From JBMYRH01 sp049602155 (GTDB lineage: Bacteria; Myxococcota_A; UBA9042; PHBI01; JBMYRH01), in contig JBMYRH010000019.1 of NCBI GenBank assembly GCA_049602155.1, positions 43,131 to 107,130 on the forward strand: a stretch of 64,000 nucleotides of DNA. The letters run 5' to 3'. The first letter of the stretch is position 1. Every line of letters starts with the position of its first letter. The position numbers and the translations under genes were made by a program. The notes beneath the pieces are model-generated. The model did not search any database. It worked only from the letters and a program-made list of their open reading frames with translations, and was not told the DNA's origin. Positions 9,954-18,960 of this stretch are shown here, piece by piece.

Positions 9954-12035
9954 TCAGTGAGCGAGGGCGGTCTGAGTGCGCCCGGGTATGCGCGCCTCAA
10001 GGACTTCGTTGGTCCAATGATTCAAGAGCCCAGTGAGCCGACCGCGCGTCTTTGTTGGCAGTATCGTGTGCAGGTTTGTGCGCTCTTTGGGGTCGTCCTC
10101 GAGGTTGTAGATCTGAACCTCGTTGTACGCCATCTTGATGATGACCTTGTAGGGCCACAGCACCATGCCCTTCTGCGGCAGCGCCGAGCCCTTGTGCTTC
10201 TCAAAGAACACGGGCGGGTGCGGGCCGTTGCCCCCCTCAAGCCAGTGCGTCAACGAGACGCCGCGAAGCGAGGCGTCGATGGGCAGCTTGGCGACGTCGA
10301 GGAAGGTCGATGGGAGGTCGATTAAGGAGACCGAGGTGCTCACTCGACGAGGCACCACCCCCGCACCACACACCATCAAAGGCACCCGAACAACCTCATC
10401 GTGGAGGTTAGGCCCATGATAGCGGTGACCATGGTCCTCCGCCTCGTCCAGACCTTCGCCATGATCACTGGTGAGGACGATCAAGGTGTTCTCAAGGAGC
10501 CCCTGCTCCTCTAGGCCATCGAGCAGCCGGCCTACGTGATGATCGGTGTAGGCGATCTCGTTGTCGTACACGTCCTTCATCCACGGTCCAAAGCTCGGGA
10601 AGCCGCGGTGAAAAATGTAAGGCGAATGAGGATCCGAGTAATAGGCCCAAAGGAAGAAAGGCTTCTCCGACTCTTGCTCTGCGAACGCCAAGGAGTCGAC
10701 GTACTCGAGCGCGTGGTCTGTCACATAGTCACTGGTCGACTTAAACCGTGAGCGTGGACGCTCGACCAACACGGAAGCGTCGTAATGGGCGAACCCCTGG
10801 GCGAACCCGAACCGTGGGGCCAAGTAGCCGATAGAGTGAAATGCTGCCGTATGATAGCCCCCCTCTCGAAGACGCTCAGCGATCGTCGTCTCCTCGTTCA
10901 AGATCGTCGGCCACTTCCCGTCGGTCCGCGCGATCTCCGTGAAGTACTTCCCGATGATCATCGGCGGCACACTGAACCGCGTCTGGCTGCCTGTCGCGCG
11001 CGCTTGGTCAAACACCGCACATCGCTCGGCCCACCTGTCGAGGTTCGGGCTCGTCGGCTTGTTGTAGCCATAAAAGCCAAGGTGATCAGCGCGCAACGTG
11101 TCGATCGTTACGAAGACAATGTTGGGCGCGCGGGACCGAAAGTCCTCCTCACCGACCTCCTCCGGGCTGTCCTCGGGCGCAGCCTCTTCAAGGACCACTT
11201 TAGGGGCTGGTGGGACCGTCCCCGCCGCCATCAACTGCGCGAACACGGCCGTCGCCTCACGGGTCAGGTCCTCACCATCGCAGTCTTCGTCGTACCCATT
11301 TGCGGCGATCTCTGCGGCCCCTGGGTGCACGGTAGGGTCTGCATCATTGCAGTCACAGTCCCCCGCGCAGAGCCCCGCCGGGAACCCATCACCATCGGCA
11401 TCGAGGGCATCACGTGCGGCTGCCACGAGCCAGCGACCGGAGGCCGCATCCTCACCGAGGCGGGCCGCAGCCACCCCGGCCGAGCGTGTCCCCTCGGCCC
11501 AAAGACTGGCCCCGGAGACGCCACCCACTACAAAGAGGCCCAGCGCGAAGACCCCCTGACGCCAACGCCGAGGGAGCTCGCTAGCGACGAGCCCCACCAC
11601 GATCAAGCCGACCGAGAACCCTGGCAATCGCCAATCGATTGCGTCCCACTCAATCCATTGGCCCAACTTGCGCCAGGCGAAGACCACGAGGAGGCCACTG
11701 AGGAACCCTGCGAAGAGGGTCAAGAAGCGCTGAATCGGTCGATTGAGGGCGCTCCACCCTGTCCACAATGCTTGGATTGTCCGGACGATCAGGCGACCAA
11801 AGACGAGCCCAAACACAGCCCCAAGGCAGACATGCAAGCTAACGTCGAGGGCGAGGGTGGCCGCGAGGACCTGCCCAGGGAGCGCCTCGGTGCCCGGTAA
11901 GGTCGCCATCATCAGCGAGTCCGTGACCCCGATCAGCGCCCCCGCGACGGCCCAACCCAAGGCATGTCGAGAATCCCACATATGACCGAGTTTGAGGCCC
12001 AAGCGACGCAATTTGGTGAACGGTATACGCATCAA
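9954..12035 (-). CDS. Membrane-anchored sulfatase-family enzyme with MopE-like insert
   Basis: A 693-residue protein. Residues 1-180 contain about five hydrophobic segments (for example 30-48, 56-85, 105-120, 138-152, 162-180). Residues 209-256 hold an Asp/Cys-rich calcium-type motif ('DADGDGFPAG', 'CDCNDADPTVHPGA', 'YDEDCDG') related to MopE repeats. From about 304 the sulfatase/alkaline-phosphatase fold begins: 'PNIVFVTIDTLRADHLGFYG' with metal Asp312, 'KPTSPNLD', and later 'TSDHGEGLDE' and 'HGPNLHDEVVRVPL'. The nucleophile region reads 'GSQTRFSVPP', without the C-x-P-x-R of formylglycine sulfatases, so a phosphotransferase or phosphohydrolase role (lipoteichoic-synthase-like) is also possible. 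The catalytic domain should face the periplasm. Confidence 0.85.
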   Translation of the reverse strand: MMRIPFTKLRRLGLKLGHMWDSRHALGWAVAGALIGVTDSLMMATLPGTEALPGQVLAATLALDVSLHVCLGAVFGLVFGRLIVRTIQALWTGWSALNRPIQRFLTLFAGFLSGLLVVFAWRKLGQWIEWDAIDWRLPGFSVGLIVVGLVASELPRRWRQGVFALGLFVVGGVSGASLWAEGTRSAGVAAARLGEDAASGRWLVAAARDALDADGDGFPAGLCAGDCDCNDADPTVHPGAAEIAANGYDEDCDGEDLTREATAVFAQLMAAGTVPPAPKVVLEEAAPEDSPEEVGEEDFRSRAPNIVFVTIDTLRADHLGFYGYNKPTSPNLDRWAERCAVFDQARATGSQTRFSVPPMIIGKYFTEIARTDGKWPTILNEETTIAERLREGGYHTAAFHSIGYLAPRFGFAQGFAHYDASVLVERPRSRFKSTSDYVTDHALEYVDSLAFAEQESEKPFFLWAYYSDPHSPYIFHRGFPSFGPWMKDVYDNEIAYTDHHVGRLLDGLEEQGLLENTLIVLTSDHGEGLDEAEDHGHRYHGPNLHDEVVRVPLMVCGAGVVPRRVSTSVSLIDLPSTFLDVAKLPIDASLRGVSLTHWLEGGNGPHPPVFFEKHKGSALPQKGMVLWPYKVIIKMAYNEVQIYNLEDDPKERTNLHTILPTKTRGRLTGLLNHWTNEVLEARIPGRTQTALAH

Positions 12036-12197
12036 TCCGTCACACTAGAGGTGTCTTGGAAGACGCTCCAAAAACTCGATCATTTCTCTTTGTCGGCGCG
12101 GCAATCAAGGCGGGCCTTGAGCCCCTCTACGAGGACCCAGGGGCGATGCACGACAGCACGAAAGCACTACCTCCACGACCGCTACAGTGCTCAGCGG

Positions 12198-13481
12198 TTA
12201 GACCCTGGCAGACTCTCGCTTGAACCACTGCATGGACGCTGCGAAGAGGAGCGCGCACGCGACCCCGGTGACGTAGCTGGCGCCCACGAAGAAGTCGAGC
12301 CACGAGAGATCGGGCTGACCGAGGCTCTTGTAGAGCAACAGCGCGACGCTCCCGAGGTAGCCAGATGCATCCGCGACGTAGATCAAGAACCCCGCGGTCG
12401 CGGCCTTGCCCACGGCAGCGACGAGGCGATCGAAGAGGACACAGTTGAAGGGAACGTAGCCCAAGTAGAGGCCGAGACCGACCCCGATCATCCACGCCGC
12501 GGGACCGATGATCTCCATTTGATAGAGCACGGTCGAGCCCAAGGTCAGGGCCGCGCCAGTGATGAGGATCCCGTGAATGACCTGGAGAGCGTTGCGGTTG
12601 TCGCGCACCCGAACGACGAGGGCGATCGCCAGCAAAGACCCCAGCGCGATCGGCAGCTCAGCGGTCGTCAAAATCGAGGGCTCACCCGCGTACCCGAGCG
12701 CATCCCAAAGCTCCCGCGCGAAGTTGTCTCGAAAGTCTCGATAGGCCGTCAGCAGCACGTAGCCCGCGATCAGCAAGGTGAGGCCTGGCGCATATGCGCG
12801 AAAGAAGGCCCGCCGAGCGCCGGCGTCCATGGGCTCACGGCGCGTGCGCTCCTGCACGTCCTCCTCTGTGGGCTCAGGGACGTGCGCCAGGAGCCAAAGG
12901 ACGAGCAAGAGCGGCGGAAAGAACACCAAGCCCGTGAAAAACGGCATCCAAAGCTCGGGGACCCCAGCGTCCATCAAGAGCTTGCCGGTCATCTTGGTGA
13001 AGCCCGAGGCCACGATGAAGCTGGCGCAGAGCCCCGCACCGAGCAGATCGCTGGTTTTTCTCCCCTCGAGGAAGCCGAAGACGAGCCCCCAGATCATCCC
13101 GAGGGGCAGACCGTTTAAGACGAGCGCGAAGGCATTATAAGGGGTCGGGATCACCGCGAAGAGCAGGAGGGCGAGCTCTGCCAGCGCGATGAAGGCCAGG
13201 ATCGCCCCTGCGCGACGGTGCGGTTCAAGCTCACTGACGACCTTGATCCCCAGGAATTTTGAGCTCGCGTAGCCAATGACCTGGCTGATGATGAAGAGGA
13301 TCTTGAGGTCGAGCGGCCCGATCCCCGGTAAGTCGACGGTCCCCTCGTAGGTCCCGACCGCGAAAGGCTTTCGAAACGCATACATGCAAAAATAGGTCGC
13401 GAAGGCCGCGCCCATCGCCCAGGCAGCGAACACGCTCGAGGGACTCGATGCCAACCAGCGCTGCAATCGTGTCGAGATCAT
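12198..13481 (-). CDS. MFS transporter, DUF5690-like
   Basis: Polytopic inner-membrane protein of about 428 residues with roughly twelve hydrophobic segments. The opening 'AAFATYFCMYAFRKPFAVGTY' and the later 'LGYVPFNCVLFDRLVAA' resemble the DUF5690 branch of the major facilitator superfamily, related to organophosphate/sugar-phosphate type transporters; the substrate is unknown. A longer reading from a TTG at 13532 would add 17 polar residues; the ATG at 13481 directly precedes 'MISTRLQRWLASS', which looks more natural. Neither start has a strong ribosome site. The 160 bp to the sulfatase-family gene upstream suggests independent transcription. Confidence 0.8.
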   Translation of the reverse strand: MISTRLQRWLASSPSSVFAAWAMGAAFATYFCMYAFRKPFAVGTYEGTVDLPGIGPLDLKILFIISQVIGYASSKFLGIKVVSELEPHRRAGAILAFIALAELALLLFAVIPTPYNAFALVLNGLPLGMIWGLVFGFLEGRKTSDLLGAGLCASFIVASGFTKMTGKLLMDAGVPELWMPFFTGLVFFPPLLLVLWLLAHVPEPTEEDVQERTRREPMDAGARRAFFRAYAPGLTLLIAGYVLLTAYRDFRDNFARELWDALGYAGEPSILTTAELPIALGSLLAIALVVRVRDNRNALQVIHGILITGAALTLGSTVLYQMEIIGPAAWMIGVGLGLYLGYVPFNCVLFDRLVAAVGKAATAGFLIYVADASGYLGSVALLLYKSLGQPDLSWLDFFVGASYVTGVACALLFAASMQWFKRESARV

Positions 13482-13563
13482 CGCCACCGATTGGACCACG
13501 TCTTGGCCATGTTGCGAAGTCGGTACCGGCAATTACTTACGCAAGCGTCGCGGTCAATGGCGC

Positions 13564-14400
13564 TCAATCAAGCACCCCACAAGCGGTCATGCCCTCACTC
13601 AGTAGACGGTCTAGGAGCCGCTGACCGACGAGCTGCCCACCCGCTGGCGTCAGGTGAATGCCATCCTCACGGCGGTAACGCACGGGATGCCCGTTCACAT
13701 CGGCACCGGCCTCGAGCCACGCCCCTGATGCATCTGAAGAGAGGGGGAACATGTCGATCCAAGTGACCCCTTCGAGCCCCTCAAGGGCGCGCTCCTGTGC
13801 CGCCCTGACGCGGATCATCTTCTCCCGAGCGAAGCGCGGTCGTCGGTTGGTCGGAGAGAGGATGAAGACCCGCCGCGACGACCCGCGGAGCAAGAGCGCG
13901 AACTCTCGAATGCGCTGTTGATAGGCGATCTCCCACGCCTCACCCGAGTTCATCTTCACAGGTGAGCCGCTGGCGTCGTGAAATTCCATGCGCTGACCGT
14001 CGTTGCCACCAAACATCGCGATCACGAGGTCCGGTCGGTACGTCGCCAAGAGGCGCCGCGCCTCGGTGGGCCAATCGAAGAAGTCGGGGCGCGCCAAGCC
14101 GCTCGTCGCCTTACCACGCCGTTGGACATCGAAGCCGAGCGCCCCAAGGCTCCGCTCAAGGGACTTCCCTAGGGGCCCAAAGATGTTCGAGTCCCCCACG
14201 ATTAAGGCAGGGATGCGGGGTGGATCTGGCAGCTGTAGAACCCGCATGAATGCCACCTCCACAGCCTCTACAGGGGCCACATCCTCAGCCGCAGGCTCAG
14301 GCGCTTGAACTGGCGGTGCGAGCTTGAGCGTCGCCGCGACGACGCACAGCCCCACGCACAGCACGGCAACCAGCGCCATATCGGCGAAACCATGGCGCAC
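13564..14400 (-). CDS. SGNH/GDSL-type hydrolase, DUF459-like
   Basis: A 278-residue protein with an N-terminal hydrophobic anchor ('MALVAVLCVGLCVVAATL'). The SGNH blocks are present: 'LIVGDSNIFGPLG' (catalytic Ser in G-D-S), 'GLARPDFFDWP', 'AMFGGNDGQ' (Asn block) and the C-terminal 'EDGIHLTPAGG' carrying the Asp/His pair. This matches DUF459 proteins, predicted periplasmic esterases or acetyl-hydrolases of envelope polysaccharides. GTG start at 14400; an ATG eight codons in is an alternative. It lies between the Sel1 lipoprotein and the MFS gene on the same strand, with gaps of about 80 bases each side. The substrate is not deducible. Confidence 0.82.
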   Translation of the reverse strand: MRHGFADMALVAVLCVGLCVVAATLKLAPPVQAPEPAAEDVAPVEAVEVAFMRVLQLPDPPRIPALIVGDSNIFGPLGKSLERSLGALGFDVQRRGKATSGLARPDFFDWPTEARRLLATYRPDLVIAMFGGNDGQRMEFHDASGSPVKMNSGEAWEIAYQQRIREFALLLRGSSRRVFILSPTNRRPRFAREKMIRVRAAQERALEGLEGVTWIDMFPLSSDASGAWLEAGADVNGHPVRYRREDGIHLTPAGGQLVGQRLLDRLLSEGMTACGVLD

Positions 14401-14484
14401 CGGGCTCCGCTACACCGAAGCGGCGCGCCGCCCAGCGCGCCGCAGAGCGTTGGTTAACGCAGAGTCCATCATCACGAGGAGCCC

Positions 14485-15390
14485 CTAGAGCTTCTTGAGG
14501 TGATAACACGCGGGCTGAACCTTGCCCTCACAAGCGAGCTGCAGGAGCTCCTTTGCGCGAGAGATGTTCTTCGAGCCGCCCTCACCGCGCATCACCATGA
14601 CGCCAAGGTTCGAGCACGCGACCATCTCTTCCCCGTCGCAGGCGGCCTGAAAGTACTTCCGCGCCTCCTCGAACTTCTGCTTCGTCCCGATGCCCTCTTG
14701 GTAGAGCTTCCCAAGGTAGAGGCAGCCCTCGATGGCGCCGCCGTCGCAGGCCTTCTTGGTCATCGCCATCGCCGACTTGCCTTCACGGTTGATGTAGTGA
14801 AGTTTCCCCTGGCGGGCACAGCCGAGCATGTCCCCTGCGTCGCACGCCTTCGTGAAGAGCGCTGACGCCTTTTCTTCACTCTTGTCGACGCCGAGCCCTG
14901 TGACATGCAGCGTCCCAAGCTCGACACAACCGGAGAGCTCGCCCCCGTCGCATGCGGTCGTAAAGTGAGCCCCCGCCTCCTTCGGATCTCGCGATCCTAC
15001 CGGCCCTTGGATGAGCGCCTGACCTGTGGTGACACACACCTTCATGTCGCCGGCTTTGCAGGCAGCGCGGTCCTTATCGAGCGGATCCACCTTCTCCTGC
15101 TCTGGCGCCTTTGGCGCCTTGCAGATGACGTCGGTGTTGTAGGTGGCCGAAGAGCTCCCCGGCATCGACATCACTGCGATCTCACCCTTGCAAGGCTTGC
15201 CATCCTTCTTCGCGACGACCTTGAACGCGTTGGTGGAGCCATCTTTGGCGGTCACCTCAAGCTCCAAATACCCCTCTCCGCGCAAATGATCTGTCGCCAT
15301 CTTTTGCTTGTCTGGGCACCCGGTGAGCGTCGTCAACGCGACGAGTGACACGAGCCAGAAGAGCGACGTGGGAGTAAATCGAGATGACAT
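14485..15390 (-). CDS. Sel1-repeat Cys-rich lipoprotein
   Basis: About 301 residues. Start placed at the second ATG (15390), which has GGAGG four bases upstream and is followed at once by 'MSSRFTPTSLFWLVSLVAL' and the lipobox 'TLTGC'. The upstream ATG at 15405 has no ribosome site. After a linker of ~90 residues come about five Sel1-like repeats of 34-37 residues, each with paired cysteines: 'AGAHFTTACDGGELSGCVEL', 'ASALFTKACDAGDMLGCARQ', 'EARKYFQAACDGEEMVACSN'. Cys-containing Sel1 proteins are common in the myxobacterial group and in Helicobacter (Hcp); they are usually periplasmic scaffolds. Divergent from the dehydrogenase operon at 15513. Confidence 0.87.
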   Translation of the reverse strand: MSSRFTPTSLFWLVSLVALTTLTGCPDKQKMATDHLRGEGYLELEVTAKDGSTNAFKVVAKKDGKPCKGEIAVMSMPGSSSATYNTDVICKAPKAPEQEKVDPLDKDRAACKAGDMKVCVTTGQALIQGPVGSRDPKEAGAHFTTACDGGELSGCVELGTLHVTGLGVDKSEEKASALFTKACDAGDMLGCARQGKLHYINREGKSAMAMTKKACDGGAIEGCLYLGKLYQEGIGTKQKFEEARKYFQAACDGEEMVACSNLGVMVMRGEGGSKNISRAKELLQLACEGKVQPACYHLKKL

Positions 15391-15512
15391 GATGCCTCCA
15401 GGCATGACAATCGCGGGCGCCTCTCCGTCAAGGCGTCCACAGAGGTTGACCGTGGACTTTTACACCGACTCCCTTAGACTTCGCCACCAACTCGTGCCGT
15501 AGGGAACACCTT

Positions 15513-16283
15513 ATGAACCTGAACCAGACCATCGCATTCGTCACCGGCGGCGCCTCAGGCTTAGGCCGCGCGACCGCACTTCGACTCGGGCGAGCGGGCG
15601 CCAAGGTGCTCATCGCTGATCTCAACGAAGAGGGCGGCAAGGCCGTCCAAGCCGAGCTCGGGGACCAAGGCCTGTTCGTCGCGACCGATGTCACCAACGA
15701 AGAGAGCGTCAACGCTGCATTAGACGCAGCTGAGGCAACCTTTGGCGGGACGGTTAACTGCCTGGTCAACTGCGCTGGGATCGGCATCGCGAGCCGAACC
15801 CTCGGGCGAGAGAAGCCCCACAGCCTCTCGCTCTTCCAAAAGGTGCTCACCGTCAACACAGCTGGGAGCTTCAACACCATCCGCCTCGCAGCGTGGCGCA
15901 TGGCTCAGAGCGAGCCCAACGACCTGGGTGAGCGTGGCGTGATCGTGAACACGGCGAGCGTCGCGGCCTATGACGGTCAGATCGGCCAGGCCGCCTACGC
16001 CGCCTCCAAGGGCGCCATCGTGGGCATGACGCTCCCCATCGCGCGCGACCTCTCTCGCAGCGGCATCCGCGTCTGCACCATCGCCCCTGGCATCTTCAAG
16101 ACCCCGATGCTCGCGTCCTTGCCCGAGAAGGTCCAAGACGCCCTCGGCGCCCAAGTACCCTTCCCCTCTCGCCTGGGCCTGCCCGACGAGTATGCACAGC
16201 TGGCGCAGTCCATCGTCGAGAACCCGATGCTCAACGGCGAGACGATCCGCCTCGACGGTGCGCTCCGAATGGCGCCCAAATAG
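15513..16283 (+). CDS. Short-chain dehydrogenase, HSD10 / 3-hydroxyacyl-CoA dehydrogenase type
   Basis: A 256-residue classical SDR. The NAD-binding motif 'TGGASGLG' is at the N-terminus, 'NCAGIGIASRT' is the structural NAG region, and the catalytic set is Ser in 'VNTASVAAYDGQIGQAAYAA' with 'YAASKG' (Tyr-x3-Lys). The pattern 'PGIFKTPML' and 'FPSRLGLPDEYAQL', and the end 'GETIRLDGALRMAP', are close to the 3-hydroxy-2-methylbutyryl-CoA/3-hydroxyacyl-CoA dehydrogenase type 2 (HSD17B10) family of branched-chain and fatty acid oxidation. First gene of a plus-strand run leading to the thioredoxin-fold gene (31-base gap); no functional link with the nuclease-like genes beyond is evident. Confidence 0.88.
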   Translation: MNLNQTIAFVTGGASGLGRATALRLGRAGAKVLIADLNEEGGKAVQAELGDQGLFVATDVTNEESVNAALDAAEATFGGTVNCLVNCAGIGIASRTLGREKPHSLSLFQKVLTVNTAGSFNTIRLAAWRMAQSEPNDLGERGVIVNTASVAAYDGQIGQAAYAASKGAIVGMTLPIARDLSRSGIRVCTIAPGIFKTPMLASLPEKVQDALGAQVPFPSRLGLPDEYAQLAQSIVENPMLNGETIRLDGALRMAPK

Positions 16284-16314
16284 CCCATGACCGCTTCTTA
16301 GCTCGGAGGACCCT

Positions 16315-16902
16315 ATGTCGCTGACACCCTCGACCATGCTCGAGCTCGGGACACCGGCGCCCGACTTCTCGCTGATCAACGCTGTGGACGGGCGACGCGT
16401 GTCCCTGGCAGATCTCTCGGAGGCCAAGGCCCTCGTGATGATGTTCATCAGCAACCACTGCCCCTACGTCATCCACTACAAAGAGGCCCTCGCGGATTTC
16501 GGGCGCGAAGCGATGAACCAAAACGTCGCGGTGATCGCCATCGGCAGCAACGACATCGACAACCCCAAGTACGCCGCCGACCGGCCGGAATTGATGAAGG
16601 AGGACGCTGAGACCTACGGCTACCCCTTCCCCTACTGCTTCGATCCCGACCAGTCCGTCGCCAAGGCGTACTCAGCGGCCTGCACCCCGGACTTCTACCT
16701 CTTCGATGGTGACCAACGGTTGGCCTACCGAGGGCGCTTCGATGCGAGCCGCCCCGGCAACACTGAGGCGATCACAGGGGATGACCTTCGAGGGGCCTTG
16801 ATCGCCGTCTTGAGTGGTGCGTCTCCGCCAGAGGAGCAGTACCCATCCATGGGCTGCAACATCAAGTGGAAGCCTGGCAACGCCCCCCCGTACTTCGGCT
16901 GA
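16315..16902 (+). CDS. Thioredoxin-fold protein, AhpC/TSA-like
   Basis: A 195-residue cytoplasmic protein with a GGAGG site just before the ATG. It begins like peroxiredoxin-like proteins ('LGTPAPDFSLINAVDGRRVSL'). The active-site region is 'FISNHCPYVIHY', with one cysteine followed by Pro-Tyr rather than C-x-x-C. The C-terminal 'SMGCNIKWKPGN' is characteristic of the thioredoxin-family proteins usually annotated as peroxiredoxin-like/redoxin. A later 'SAACTPDFYLFD' carries the cis-Pro loop and a possible second cysteine. Probably a thiol peroxidase or redox carrier, partner unknown. It sits 31 bases after the dehydrogenase and 46 bases before the first nuclease-like gene, so the four genes may be one transcript. 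Confidence 0.87.
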   Translation: MSLTPSTMLELGTPAPDFSLINAVDGRRVSLADLSEAKALVMMFISNHCPYVIHYKEALADFGREAMNQNVAVIAIGSNDIDNPKYAADRPELMKEDAETYGYPFPYCFDPDQSVAKAYSAACTPDFYLFDGDQRLAYRGRFDASRPGNTEAITGDDLRGALIAVLSGASPPEEQYPSMGCNIKWKPGNAPPYFG

Positions 16903-16948
16903 GGCGCGCCTATTCGCTCCAGAGACGAAGTGCTACGCTGGTGCCACA

Positions 16949-17908
16949 GTGTACTACGATCGCCACATTGACGACGCGCTGGCTGACACCTTAAAGCCCG
17001 GCGGAGCTCTCGCTTGGCTGAGGGCTCACGTCGACTCTCCAGAGGGTCAACGGCACCATGCACACCTCCAGTTTCGGAGGGCCAAGGGAGGTCGAGAGCG
17101 CGGCAGCATTCAGCTCTACTGGGGCCGCACGAGCCCCATTGAGTTCCAATCCCGTCGTGACGGTTGCGTCCGACTTCAGGCGCACCGCACTTACCACGAT
17201 GCGCACCCAGAGCTCTTCTCAAGCGCCGTGCAGCTCAGCGCCCTAGAGGCCCTCGAGCCCAAACTTCGCGCCCACCTTGGCGCCGCGTCGGCGATCCTGC
17301 TCGGCCCCGAAGCCAGGCGCCAAGCCTTCCTCAAAGGGGAAGCGACGTGCCACGCAGGGATGATGCGGCGCTATGGGCATAAGTGGCGCGCTGCAGACCC
17401 GCTTGTTGCCTTGGATGCAGAGGCCCGCGTCGGGTTCGACTCCCGCGACGCCCAGCGACGAGACGACGAGGCCCTCACCCGGCAGTTGGGCCTGGGGGAC
17501 GACGAAGCGCTGCCAAAGAAGCTCGACACCATCGGGGTCTCCCCTGAGGGTGACCTCGTGTTGGTTGAGGTTAAAGACGCCCAGGGCGATATCAGCCGCG
17601 CCGTCACTCAAGCCGCGGCGCATGTGGCGCGCTTTAGCCGCCTCCTTGAGGGTGGTCTCGGAGCCCGGGCACAGCGCATGTTGGATCAGAAGCGACGGGT
17701 CGGGCTGCTGCCATCGGGCTGCCCTGATATCTCTTCGACGGCGCGGGTGATCCCGTGGGTCGCTGCGCCAGACACGGACCCGGACTGGGCCACGCGTTGG
17801 TCTCGCGACACCCTGGCCCTACGGGCACGATTAGGGGCGCTCTTAGAGGACCTTCGATGGGTGCGATTGACCGAGCATGGTGACGTGCTAGAGGTGACCA
17901 TACCGTGA
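16949..17908 (+). CDS. PD-(D/E)XK nuclease-like protein (first of coupled pair)
   Basis: About 319 residues from a GTG at 16949; the open frame extends upstream into the thioredoxin gene, but those residues are low-complexity shadow sequence. I recognise no named family. The C-terminal half carries a restriction-endonuclease-fold signature: 'LDTIGVSPEGDLVLVEVKDA' gives Asp193 followed 14 residues later by Glu207-Val-Lys209, then helix 'AVTQAAAHVARF' with a Gln as often seen in QxxxY-type nucleases. The N-terminal part is Arg/His-rich. No membrane segment or signal peptide. The stop overlaps the next start by four bases (GTGA), and the next gene has the same kind of motif. Possible DNA or RNA nuclease; defence or repair roles are speculation. 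Confidence 0.65.
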   Translation: MYYDRHIDDALADTLKPGGALAWLRAHVDSPEGQRHHAHLQFRRAKGGRERGSIQLYWGRTSPIEFQSRRDGCVRLQAHRTYHDAHPELFSSAVQLSALEALEPKLRAHLGAASAILLGPEARRQAFLKGEATCHAGMMRRYGHKWRAADPLVALDAEARVGFDSRDAQRRDDEALTRQLGLGDDEALPKKLDTIGVSPEGDLVLVEVKDAQGDISRAVTQAAAHVARFSRLLEGGLGARAQRMLDQKRRVGLLPSGCPDISSTARVIPWVAAPDTDPDWATRWSRDTLALRARLGALLEDLRWVRLTEHGDVLEVTIP

Positions 17909-18960
17909 GCGAACGACCCGCACCGACCGCCTGGCGCCAACGCGCCGAGGCTCAACAGCTTCAATGGAAAGCGCGCACTGCCTCTCTACCTGAGGAGGCC
18001 CGCGAAGAGGGCTCGTACTTCTCTAAGAGCTTTGGACGGGGCGGCCAAGTGACGTGGCAAGAGATGGGCCCCTACCCCCATTGCCTCCCGCGCGAGTTCG
18101 CAGCGCATAACCTCTTGGCGTCCATTCGTCAGGAGGCATTGACCCGCCTGGATCGCTTTCAAATCGCTTGGCATGGCGAGACCCCTCGCAGTGGTCTGAA
18201 CGGCAATGAGGGGCCAACGACAAACCTGCTGAGCTCGCAAGTTCAGTGCATCAACAGCCTCCTGGCCCTCGAGTACGCCCCCGATGTCCTCCTTGAGCGC
18301 CTGCAGAGCGTCGTGCCATCGGCGCGCAAAATCATCCCGATTCGACACACCAACCATGCCCGAGCCGAGGGGCTCGTCGCCTTCGAGTGGATCGGGAGAG
18401 AGAACTACCTCCGCGAGCGCGTGCGTGGGGTTCGCACGCGAGGCAGCTTCGTCACCAGCGCTGACGCGTTGATCGTCGTTGAGCGCGAAGCCGGGCGCCG
18501 CACAGGCGTCTTGATCGAGTGGAAGTTCACGGAGAGCTATCACGCAGCCATGAAGCCTATCAGCCCCGCAGGGACGGACCGGCGTGAGATCTATCGAGCG
18601 GCCTACGAGGGAAGCGCGAGTCCGTTTATGTCAGAGAGACCTCCCATCGACGCCTTCTTTCACGAGCCACACTATCAACTGCTCCGGCAGAGCTTATTGG
18701 CCCAAGGCATGAAGCAGGCCAAAGAGCACGGTGTCGACAGCATGGTCGTGTTGATGCTGATGCCCTCCGGCAATCAAAGCCTGCGCGCGACCGTCCCGAC
18801 GGCCCTGCGTCCCTATGGCGACACCCTCGATGCTGTGTGGGAGACCTTGGTCCCCGGGCCTGAGGTGCGCTTCGTCTGCCAAGACAGCAAAGCCTGGCTG
18901 ACCGCGACCCCTGAGCTCACCGAACGCTACGGGGGGCTCTTCACCCGTGAAGGCTCTTAG
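17905..18960 (+). CDS. PD-(D/E)XK nuclease-like protein, PGN_0703-like (second of pair)
   Basis: A 351-residue cytoplasmic protein with a GTG start overlapping the preceding stop. Residues 181-210 read as a PD-(D/E)XK core: 'FVTSADALIVVE' with Asp187, a turn, then 'GVLIEWKFTE' giving Glu205-Trp-Lys207. Upstream, 'NLLSSQVQCINSLLALE' (107-123) resembles the conserved block seen in the PGN_0703 group of putative restriction endonucleases. That assignment is from memory of the family pattern and needs a profile search. No methyltransferase, helicase or specificity subunit is adjacent, so a classical restriction system is not supported. The gene ends against the HEAT gene on the other strand with a 4-base overlap. 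Confidence 0.65.
   Translation: MSERPAPTAWRQRAEAQQLQWKARTASLPEEAREEGSYFSKSFGRGGQVTWQEMGPYPHCLPREFAAHNLLASIRQEALTRLDRFQIAWHGETPRSGLNGNEGPTTNLLSSQVQCINSLLALEYAPDVLLERLQSVVPSARKIIPIRHTNHARAEGLVAFEWIGRENYLRERVRGVRTRGSFVTSADALIVVEREAGRRTGVLIEWKFTESYHAAMKPISPAGTDRREIYRAAYEGSASPFMSERPPIDAFFHEPHYQLLRQSLLAQGMKQAKEHGVDSMVVLMLMPSGNQSLRATVPTALRPYGDTLDAVWETLVPGPEVRFVCQDSKAWLTATPELTERYGGLFTREGS

Noticed and set aside
10785..11900. Plus-strand open frame opposite the sulfatase-family gene
   Set aside because: Arg/Pro-rich, no recognisable motif, fully inside a gene with clear domains on the other strand.
16315..18960. Toxin-antitoxin or restriction-modification cassette around the nuclease-like pair
   Set aside because: No small antitoxin, methyltransferase or helicase gene adjacent; only the nuclease-like motifs support a defence idea.
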